Shown: piece by piece, positions 54,901 to 62,000 of the stretch
Numbering within the stretch: position 1 is the first letter of the stretch
Layout of the letters: every line of letters begins with the position of its first letter
Origin: CAYNEI01 sp964396185
GTDB lineage: Archaea > Thermoplasmatota > SW-10-69-26
Assembly (NCBI GenBank): GCA_964396185.1
Contig: CAYNEI010000001.1
Location: forward strand, 62,001 to 126,000
Direction: 5' to 3'
Length of the DNA stretch: 64,000 bases
Notes under the pieces: generated by a model
Told to the model about the DNA's origin: nothing
Database searches by the model: none
What the model saw: only the letters and a program-made list of their open reading frames with translations
Program-made: the position numbers and the translations under genes

Positions 54901-55029
54901 TTCCGAGAACGGCGTGCCTGCGAGCAGCACGGCGCCCGTGATGAGCAGAGCTCCGAGCAGCACGAGCGTGGTGACCATGACGAGGCGCTCGCCCCGGGTG
55001 AGCACTTTCCAGTACCTTTCGAGACCCAT
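48946..55029 (-). CDS. Giant TSP3-repeat / Ig-like / DUF4129 fusion (2027 aa)
   Basis: N-terminal membrane helix (LVMVTTLVLLGALLITGAVLL, about 15-38). Residues about 55-1010 hold roughly 25 calcium-binding thrombospondin type-3-like motifs (DTDGDGLPDGWE, DSDNDGLTDLEE, DADGDGIPDAWE). Residues 1050-1880 are tandem Ig/macroglobulin-like units (AGESVEFTGTVLDAATD, GNGIQGPLQVSLAGHTV, DDQGEPIPNQPIEVNWP). A membrane helix follows (TWVILTAAVLLIAVDAWIL, about 1888-1912), then a cytoplasmic DUF4129 domain about 1920-2025 (ELQAAIYRAYLRMRAIAEVLG, FERAWYNQVTP). DUF4129 normally sits at the end of transglutaminase-like or small membrane proteins in MoxR-DUF58 operons, so joining it to an adhesin-like ectodomain is unusual. 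Start is adjacent to the previous stop (TAG-ATG). Confidence 0.85.
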   Translation of the reverse strand: MGLERYWKVLTRGERLVMVTTLVLLGALLITGAVLLAGTPFSEAQRTPSGGQVADTDGDGLSDDHEDLRFGTNPQSADTDGDEMPDGWEAENSRVNPLTSLISPDPTRADASADPDRDGLPHMAEFTNGTDPWDPDTDGDGLQDGWEIDSGHDPLDASSATLDLDGDGLLAEDEHELGTLDNQVDSDDDGLTDVEELDGQATIAGQRYTFEATDPARTSTGGSGLPDGFAVVFDLDPHDANVGRQDMDGDGLSSALEAQYSIDRAGSARDALSGGLDPTQRDTDGDGLPDGWEVTHDLDPLDPADGAGDPDQDGLGNGDELFWGTDPLNADTDGDGLPDGDEVNGWAIQLNGREIRVSSNPLLVDSDNDGLTDLEEFEGTTEQEGETLTFPRTHPLLPDSDGDRLQDGFEIRTDFLGMRLNATAADSDGDGLKDAEELEYWENRQVEAESTFPEHLEAPAPAECTDEASAAIQARDPALFGPAGDPDGDCLPNILDPDSDRNGNETLPVSVQSNLLLDGEEIDPKEEQGELRELTPSDPAIADTDGDGLPDEWELANPFTGFDASGRPVWLLDPRNADSDGDGVPDGDDDYEGKFDQVEGLQACWSRVLPDGDPNEDAVGDSRPWANRAYTNADEMTANTDPFRCDTDRDGLIDGWEAANRQHASIDPLTPLSEPWAGTYVQTVCYPGTNSDAQLPVESDLVANDVEDIVSILESMDDAPATGEQASQPEANNVWLVRTGGCNWNEATQMAEPGTRCPFCSIAGITFNLYWAQAAQSDPGVNPSTAGPVDSDGDGAGDAWEALWLAIGQNTTDTRNLVDPGSDQGDPDTDELDMGDEFRLGASPLVRDTDGDGEIDGSDQDPLSPETNAVRIRDADGDHLLDGACDGGVFTPGNDADRLATARQRAILEPSTGTFLCEPSADPNGETTDADGDGIPDAWEMLHSYRESPSNPNLAVFSASADFEADGVRDSAEYALGMPSTWPSDQVWWFGSDPRTASGLDADGDGLSEALGLDPDPYAHLPSQPTPANAWDLACNELGITCPPATPLEWTGQAGQSAFNVELNQAGKAADPSDIVWKGDAILLDIEVTHNGDPASNVPVAIVAMTSSESSRLVNDGELSLLSDQARVACILITDSQGRIQTTGCDLDSTSTSTNLAGTGRTWFGSAQPNWDRSLTPLNPLASSQAAPENNPAIVAWAMGDGEDVGAVDRRQVFVKANTTIELDTPPSAGSAGESVEFTGTVLDAATDPVTQGSLEVQGPEGTETYRLGDQGTFTAPVALPDVDRATPVTIQFSYTAPAGERGKLISSELAHDLNVLPVPGLEFIDKPASLTAGERVKITVEATDTQGNGIQGPLQVSLAGHTVNRTTDLDGRATVSLDVPRDIQPGPKDLVAQFLGTNDFGPATEASEITVRQRLLVDISNPELILGRPSTFTINVEDLGGATPDEDLDVTIRLGGLADATTMEGRSGVTGISLPVSGAIGPATVEVSVFGSQRYEPTNTTAPVTIHSETILSAQPTRVPRGTPTELDLTLVDAMDRPVPEARVALQAPGFQTTAEIAQGQARLPIELPADQPAGPLTVTYETAGPGILSSKGNLNLIVQAASNLTAQATVEPAAGVVNMEMSLVDDQGEPIPNQPIEVNWPLGEARTVRTDGEGSASLTLEVPEDTQPGEHAIQARFDGTREHTPAEAFVTVQIRSPTQIETSGELVWVRGQSLSIQGRVTSHDTGQPVNLPIQVLANDEVLATTRARGSFDVNIPSDAIASLATSSQRFALTVATPGDDAWAPSETTVLVAPLVPVELSVGIERGGQGVTLTLEASTPDGPLQNAVVAVASLDGPAITKETDDQGRAVIQFQGEPSQLVARYRGDASHAPAEATVNLAETAAQPPGGLTWVILTAAVLLIAVDAWILHRVIQRLRVGRQIEEVLEDLERQLMLGDELQAAIYRAYLRMRAIAEVLGEPEQETDTVREFGHRFVDSLDLDDEAVMGLIELFERAWYNQVTPDMRGQAITELQRIQTHLRDRGLVA

Positions 55030-58000
55030 CTACAGATTCCTCCGACGCCAGAGCACTCCCCACGCGGCCAGCAGGGCCACCAAGCTCAGGCTCCACGGCA
55101 GGGGCGCGTCTGCGCCGGCGCCGGGCAGGCCCGTGGTGGTGGCTCCTGCGTTCTCGTATCGGCCTTCCGGGTCCACGAGGACCTGGAGCCCGTCGAGGGT
55201 GGGCAGGGATTGCGTGGCTAGGGTGATCGTGGCGCTTCGCCCTGGGGCGAGCATCCCGATCGTCTCGTTGACGAGGGGGCCCTCGTCGCTGGTGAGGACC
55301 AGGGAGACGTCGCGCGCGGGCGCGTCCCCGGTGTTGGTCACCGACACCAACGCCTTGAATGGTTCCCCTGGACGGGGGGGTGCGGGGTCCGTGGAAACGA
55401 CGTCGAGCTCGAAGGCCACTTGGCCGACGCGCACGGTGAGCTCGTGGGCCGGGCTCGGGTCGATGGTGCCCACGAGCGTGTGGTTGCCCAGCTCGGTGGC
55501 CGCCAGGCGCAACGAGATGGTGTCCGTGTCACCGGGGCCAAGCGTGATCGCTTCGGGGATAGCCGTGCTCTCCACGCCTGGACCGTCGAGGGCGAGGCCG
55601 GCTTCCCCGGCCGCGTTGCCGCGGTTCTCCACATCGATCTCCAGGGTGCGGCGCTCGCCGAGGCCCATCTCGAGCTGGTCGGGCAGCTCGAACTGGAAGG
55701 CGGGCCCGTCGAGCACTCGCACGGGGATCGTGATGGTCAGGTCCTCGCCAGCGCTGGCCGGGTCGGCCAAGAGCCGGATGGACTCTGAGCCGGCCGGGAT
55801 GCCAGGCGGCAGGGTGAGGTTGAAGCGCAAGGGCGTGGTCGTGTTCTGCGGGGCCTCGAGCACGTCTGGCAGGTCGACCTGCCAGTTCAAGGGCGCTCGG
55901 AGAACGGTGAGCTCCAGGCGCTCGTCGACGTCGCCCTCGTTGAGCACGTCCACGCGGACCGGTTGCTCAAGCCCAGGCAGCGCGTCGATGCGGTCGACGA
56001 CGCTGAGGTCGTGGACGGGCACGACGCGAGCGCGCAGGCTCAGGAGCTGGCGCGTGGGCTCCAGGTCCTGGCCGCGCCCGTAGAGGGCCTCCACCGTGCC
56101 CACGAGCACCGCGCCCAGGGGCGCGTCTGGAGCCACGGTGAGGTTGATGGGGATCGTGGCGTTCTCGACGCCAGTGCCCTCCTCGCCCAGGTTCACGCTG
56201 GATCGAGCGGCCTCGAGCTGCAGGCCCTCGGTCTCGAGCGGCGAGATGCGCACGTTGACCGGGCTGCCGCGGTTCGCGAGCACGAGGTTGGCCGTGGCGG
56301 TGGCCCCCCGCGGCAGCGAGACGAGATCCGGCAGGATCCTGGCGTCCACGTCGAGCTCCACGTTGTGGACGACTTGCGCGGTGACGCTATCGGAGACCGA
56401 AGCGTCCTGGGTGCCCTGCGCGCTCACCGTGACCGGGAGCACGACCGCGGTGCCCTCAGGCGCATCGATGGCCAGCTCCAGGCGGGCTTGCCCACCGGGT
56501 GGCAGGGTCAGCGAGGAGACGGGGGCTCCGCGCTCGGTCACCTCGACGCTCCAGCCCTGCACGGGCGGCATGCTGATGGTGAGCGTGACGGCTTGCGGGC
56601 CGGTGCCCAGGTTTCGCAGGATCAGCGGTGTCGTGGCGCGGCCGTCCTCGGTCTCCAGCGCGGTCTCGTGGGTGCCGTCCTCGAAGGTGAGGCTGACGTC
56701 GCGCTTGACACGCACGGTGAGCGTGGAGCGCGTGGTCACATCATCACCCTCGACCCCTTCAGGGTCGCCGGTGACCGCCACGGCGTACGTGGTGGGCAGG
56801 GCATCCGGCGGGTACTGGGCAGGCAGCTTGACCTGAAGATCCGTGACCTTGGTCAGCTCGCTGGGATCCAGCGTGGCTGAAGAGCTGGCCAGCAGGAGAT
56901 CCGGCGGGAGGCCCGGGGGCCCGCCGCTGGTGTTGGTGGAGAAGGAGAGGGAGAGCTCGGCGCGGCTGCCGTCCACGCGCTGGATGAACCCGGTGCCCAT
57001 GAGCGAGAGCGTGACGGTCTCGCCGGGTCGAGCGAAGACGTCCGGGGGCTCGATGGCGAGCTGGAAGAGCGCACCCAGGATGTCCGGGGCGCCCTCCTCG
57101 GCGGGCACGCCCTCGAGCTGGCCGGCGAAGAGCCCGCTGACCGCATCGCGCACGTTGCCGGGCTTGGAGTCGTCCAGGTCCCCGTAGATGGCGAACGCGG
57201 CCAGGGGACCGGTGGTGCCCGCAGCGAACACCTCGGCCAGGGCGCCGTCGATGTCGATCGTGCCGCTCTCCTTGCTGTTGCCGTCCTCGCTGTAGCGCAG
57301 GGCCTCGGTGGCCAGCGGCGAGGCCGAGCCGCCCTTGCCATCCTCGACGATGATGCCGGCCTGCTCCTGGGTGGAGAGCGCGATGCGCAAGCTGTCCTCG
57401 CCTTGGAACGGGAGGCTGATCAGGCGCACGGATTCTCTGGATGCTTCGGACCTGCTATGGGGGCTGGGGTCCTCGCCGATCCAGCCGGTGGCCCCCACGG
57501 GTGTGGGGCCGAGCTGGGTGATGCCAGAGACTTGGTCCGGGACATCCGTGGATCCTTGCACGTCGGCTTCGAGCAGTTGCGGCCAGTAGAGCGTGTTCTC
57601 GGCTTGCAGCATGAAGCCGCGGCCCTGGAAGTCGGCGACCTGGGTCCAGGTCGTGGCGGTGAGGTCGTGGGCCGGGTTGACGGGCTGGCCTTGGGCGAAC
57701 CTGCGCTCGGCGGAGACCGAGCCATCCTCGTCAGTGAGCAGGATGCGGGCCCCGTCGTCTCCGGTGGCCGACAGCCGCGGCTCGAAGCGATCCATCACCT
57801 CGGGGCTGGTCATGCCGGCGAACGTAGCGTTGGGCGTGATGCCCACGGGCAGGTTGGCCGGGCCGCGACCGCTGCCCTGCAGCCAGCCGATGATCGGCCC
57901 GTTGGCCTCGAGCAGGGCCGGTTGGGAGAGCGGGATCTCGCGCGGGATGCCCACGCTGAGCGCGCTGGGCGCCCCACCGGGGGTGGGGGTGACGCTGCAG

Positions 58001-59010
58001 CCGCCGGGGCAGGGTTCCAGGGCGACGACGTAGATCGACGTGGACCCGGTCGGGGCGGGTGCGAGCAGGGTGCGATCGGCGGAGTGGCCGTGGATCCCGG
58101 AGAGGGGGATGACCTTGCGCTTGTCTGGCTCGCCACCGGAGCTCGCGTACGCAGGACCAGGCCACGCGTAGACGGCCACAGGCGTGGAGGCCTCCACGCG
58201 CACGGGCTGAGCCTGCTCGCCTGTGTTGAGGCTGCAGGTGACCCACTGGGACGGGCTTACGCTTCCGCTGGTGCACGCGATGGGCGCCCATCCCTCGGGG
58301 GTGAGCTGCTGGGCCTCGACGCTGCCGGTGTAGCCGCTGCCGATGGCCAGGCGCACCGCGCCTTGCGCGATGCCGATGTTGCGGTGGCCCGCGCCTGGGC
58401 CGGCCAGCGCTTGCAGGATCTGGTGCTCGCGCACGGGATCGCGGGGCAGGGGGTCGTCGGTGCCGTCCTCCTCGCGGTCGAAGTAGATGAAGTAGTCGTC
58501 CACGCCGCGCTCGGCGGCGAAGGCGACGGTGACCACGTCGTGGCCGGCCTCCACGGTGCCCGGCGGCTCGAACGGGGCGCCATCCCAGGCCAGGTGGCTC
58601 AAGGGTTCGGCTTCCCCGTCGGCCGGCACGACGCGGATGCTGTCCATGTCAACGGTGAACCGCAGCGGTTGATCGGTGACGGCGTCCAGGGGCCAGTTGC
58701 CGCGCTGGAGCACCTCGGTGACGTCGAGCGCGTGGGCCACCACGCGCTCGCCGGACCATGTGCTCGGGTAGGCGCCGGTGAGCGAGAGGCTCAGCGGGAC
58801 GCGGACCTTGAGGGTCTCGTCGTACCAGGGCGCCCAGTCCTCGGGGGCAGGCGCGATCGTTGTCCCGGAGGTGGTCTCCCCGTCGTCCCCGGTCTCGTCT
58901 GCATCCCCTTGCGCGGTGATGGGGACCGGGAGCAGGAGAAGGGCCAGCAGCACCACGACGAAGGTGGGAAGCGCTTGGGCGCCGGTGCGCCTGCGCGGGG
59001 CCCTGGTCAC
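55030..59010 (-). CDS. Large surface protein with NEW3-like repeats and sortase-type tail (1326 aa)
   Basis: GTG start overlapping the previous stop (GTGA). Signal peptide with FVVVLLALLLLPVPITA about 16-33. Residues 50-330 include DDYFIYFDREEDGTDD and a Cys pair (PCPGGCSV). Repeated strand modules at about 650-1230 resemble NEW3/alpha-galactosidase-associated domains (LRNLGTGPQAVTLTISMPPVQGWSVEV; PPGGQARLELAIDAPEGT; ENRGNAAGEAGLALDGPG). The C-terminus is GLPGAGADAPLPWSLSLVALLAAWGVLWRRRNL: a Pro-Gly region, one helix and Arg cluster, as in archaeosortase substrates. Predicted to be displayed on the cell surface together with the next gene product. Confidence 0.8.
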   Translation of the reverse strand: MTRAPRRRTGAQALPTFVVVLLALLLLPVPITAQGDADETGDDGETTSGTTIAPAPEDWAPWYDETLKVRVPLSLSLTGAYPSTWSGERVVAHALDVTEVLQRGNWPLDAVTDQPLRFTVDMDSIRVVPADGEAEPLSHLAWDGAPFEPPGTVEAGHDVVTVAFAAERGVDDYFIYFDREEDGTDDPLPRDPVREHQILQALAGPGAGHRNIGIAQGAVRLAIGSGYTGSVEAQQLTPEGWAPIACTSGSVSPSQWVTCSLNTGEQAQPVRVEASTPVAVYAWPGPAYASSGGEPDKRKVIPLSGIHGHSADRTLLAPAPTGSTSIYVVALEPCPGGCSVTPTPGGAPSALSVGIPREIPLSQPALLEANGPIIGWLQGSGRGPANLPVGITPNATFAGMTSPEVMDRFEPRLSATGDDGARILLTDEDGSVSAERRFAQGQPVNPAHDLTATTWTQVADFQGRGFMLQAENTLYWPQLLEADVQGSTDVPDQVSGITQLGPTPVGATGWIGEDPSPHSRSEASRESVRLISLPFQGEDSLRIALSTQEQAGIIVEDGKGGSASPLATEALRYSEDGNSKESGTIDIDGALAEVFAAGTTGPLAAFAIYGDLDDSKPGNVRDAVSGLFAGQLEGVPAEEGAPDILGALFQLAIEPPDVFARPGETVTLSLMGTGFIQRVDGSRAELSLSFSTNTSGGPPGLPPDLLLASSSATLDPSELTKVTDLQVKLPAQYPPDALPTTYAVAVTGDPEGVEGDDVTTRSTLTVRVKRDVSLTFEDGTHETALETEDGRATTPLILRNLGTGPQAVTLTISMPPVQGWSVEVTERGAPVSSLTLPPGGQARLELAIDAPEGTAVVLPVTVSAQGTQDASVSDSVTAQVVHNVELDVDARILPDLVSLPRGATATANLVLANRGSPVNVRISPLETEGLQLEAARSSVNLGEEGTGVENATIPINLTVAPDAPLGAVLVGTVEALYGRGQDLEPTRQLLSLRARVVPVHDLSVVDRIDALPGLEQPVRVDVLNEGDVDERLELTVLRAPLNWQVDLPDVLEAPQNTTTPLRFNLTLPPGIPAGSESIRLLADPASAGEDLTITIPVRVLDGPAFQFELPDQLEMGLGERRTLEIDVENRGNAAGEAGLALDGPGVESTAIPEAITLGPGDTDTISLRLAATELGNHTLVGTIDPSPAHELTVRVGQVAFELDVVSTDPAPPRPGEPFKALVSVTNTGDAPARDVSLVLTSDEGPLVNETIGMLAPGRSATITLATQSLPTLDGLQVLVDPEGRYENAGATTTGLPGAGADAPLPWSLSLVALLAAWGVLWRRRNL

Positions 59011-62000
59011 TCGCGGCGCACCCCCTTGGCAGCCAGCGCCACGAGGGAAGCCGCTGCCAGAAGGAACAGCATGGAGGGGCCCGGCACGGTGGACACCGTC
59101 TCGGAGCCGAACCGGGAGCCGGCCACCTCGACGCTCTCGATCTGGCCGGCCACGTCGTTGGATTGGAAGGCCTCCAGGTTCACCGCGCCCAGGCTAAGCG
59201 TGCCCGAGCGGGGCAGCACGACGTCGTGGCTGACGAGCTGGGTCTCCCCGGGCTCAAGCAGGCCGATCTCCTGGGTGCCCACGAGCTCTCCGTCCACCAG
59301 GAACCCGAGCGGCGTGTTGTTCAGGGGTTGGCTGCCCATGTTCTCGGCGTTGGCCACGATGGTCACCGTCATGCCTTGCTCGAGGTTGACGCTGGGTCTC
59401 AGGTTGATGGACGCAACGTGCACGTCCGTGGGGTCCGGGCCACTGGGGAGCTCGGCCTCGTAGAGGCGCGTGCCGGCCAGGTCCTCGAGCACGAGCTGGC
59501 CCGGGGTTCCAAGCTCCGGGCTCCAGTCGTAGCGCACGGTGGTCTCTTGGCCGGGTTGGAGCGAGACCACGGGGCTCGACGAGAGCACGGCGGCACCCTG
59601 GATGGTCAGGTGACCGGCGGCCGGCGCGTTCCCGATGTTGGACAGGTTCGTGGACAGGGCCAGGGTCCCGTTGATCCCGCGCCGTGGCTCGGTGTCGTCC
59701 ATGGCGAAGGCCGGGGCGCGCTGCACCGTGAACCGCACGGTCTCGTTCGTCACGAGGTCCTCGCTCTCAAGGCGCAACGCGACATCCTGGGAGCCAGGCA
59801 GGGCACCCTGCTTGACCGTGAGCGGGAGCGTGAGGGTGGCGTTGGTGGCCGTCGGAAGCTCCACCTCGGCGGCCCCCGTGATGTTGTCGCCTTGGGCGAC
59901 CAGCGTCCCGCGCAGGGGCACGTTGCCGGTGTTCTCGACGCTCACCTGGATGGGCGTGGTGCCGGGCTTGATCCGGGTGGTGGAGAGCTCGAAGCTGGCC
60001 TGGGCGTCGCGGGCCACCTCGAAGGTGATGGCCTGGGCCTTGGGTTGGGTGGGCAGGCGCGCGGTGCGCTCGCCAGGGGAGCTGCCCTCGGAAGCGAAGA
60101 GCAGCACGGTGACGCTCTCCTCGCTGCCAGCCTCGACGGTGAGCGGCTGGTCGAGCACGGCAGCCATGGCGAAGGAGTCACCGACCACGGGCTCCACGCC
60201 GATCTGGGCGGGCACGGTCCCGTCGTTGGAGACCGTGGCCTGCACCAGGGTCGGCTGACCCGGCTTGATCGTGACGCCCTTCTCCAGGGAGACCTTGAGG
60301 CCCGCCTTACGCACCTCGACCTCCTGGGTGAACGTGTTGTCGCGGGCTGCCGAGGTCCCGTCGACGCGGATGGCCTTGAACTCGTTGGGGGCCTGAACCG
60401 AGGCGATGACCACGATCTCGCCGGCGGTGACCGGGATCCAGTCGGCCTCGATGACGTGCTGTTGGCCAGGGTCGATGTCCGGCAGTTCCACCGTGAGGTC
60501 CTCGAGGATCGGGAGCAGCCCGTTCTCGGTGAGGGTGAGCTCGGCGCTCGTCGCCGGCACGCCACCCTTGTTCTCGATGACGATCTGGATGGGCACGCGC
60601 TCCCCGGCCGTGACGGCCTCGGGGATGCCGCGCAGCTCCACGGCCAAGTCAGGCCGCTGGAGCGGGGTCACGTCGATGATCTTGTCTGCAACGTTGTTGC
60701 AGCCCACGCCCGGCAGGCACTCGGCCTCCTCGTAGACCAGGCCCTGGAAGGCCCGGAGCTCAGGCGTGGCCAAGACGGCCACATCACCCTCGTCGGGGTC
60801 GGCCACGATGCGCAACCTGTGCTCGCCGGGCTCGAGGGGGTTCCACTTGAAGAGAGCCTTGACCTGTCCGCCTGGCGGGATGCTCACCGTGGTCTCCTTC
60901 TCGCCGGTGAGGCTCTCGAGCACGCGGAACCCGCTGGGCCCGGAGACGCTGGCTTGGACGGCCACGCCCTTGGCTTGGCGCTCGCCCTTGTTCTCGACGG
61001 TGACCGAGAACGCGGCCTCGCGCCCGACCTCGAGGTTCTGGACGCTGATGTCCTCGGGCACCACCGAGATGTCGGGCCGGGGCTCAGCGTCGGTGGAGAT
61101 CTCCGTTCGGCCAGCCGACTGCATGCCGCCAAGCCCGCGCAGAAGCGCCTCCCCGCTCTTTCCCACAGAGGCTTCCACGTTGTTGTCCAGCGCGGTGAGG
61201 TAGGCGTTGGTGCCTGTGCCAGAGACCGCGCCTGGGGCTTGGAGGGGGTAGGCGACGATGTCGAGGTTGACCGTGGGCCCGCTGGAGCGTCCAGCCGGGA
61301 TGTTCACGCGCCAGGTCCCTTCGACCTCCGTGTGCTGTGCCAGCTCGATGGGCTCCATGATCCCGGTCTCGGAGTCGTAGAGGATCTCACCCTCGGGGCC
61401 CGTGATCTGCATCTCCCAGGAGCGCGGCACTTGCGTGCCGGGGACCACGTGGAACACATCCGAGCCAGCACCCGCGTTCTCGAAGGTGAAGCGGAACCGC
61501 TTCTCCGTGCCGGGCCCGGCCAGGATCTCCTCCTCGGCCACCGTGACCTGTGGCATGGCGCTCAGGATGCCCGGCTGGTCGACGAGCACGCGGGACGGGG
61601 CGTCGGTGTTGCAGTTGTTGACCACGAGGTAGAACTCCACGCTTGCCGCGCCTGCAGCGAACAGGGGCGCCATCTCGTCGGCGGTCAGCGGGTAGACGGC
61701 GGTGTGCCAGGCCGAGAGGAGGTTGGGCTGGCCGGTGCCGCCGCGGGTACCGTAGGCGATGTCCGCCTGCTCGCCCTCCAGGGCCCACTCGGCTGGCGTG
61801 TTGCGACCGGGCTGGTTGGCCTGGTCGACTCGATCGCAGATGTCCATGTCTTGCTGGTTCTCATGCGCCTTACGCTTGATCGTGGGGTCCGGGCTGTAGC
61901 CAGCCAGGGTGCACAAGCCGCTCGTCGGGCTCTCCGTGGTGCACGCGTCGAGGTGGCCCCCGTTGTTGGCTCGAGCCTCGGCGACGACCGCCATGGAACC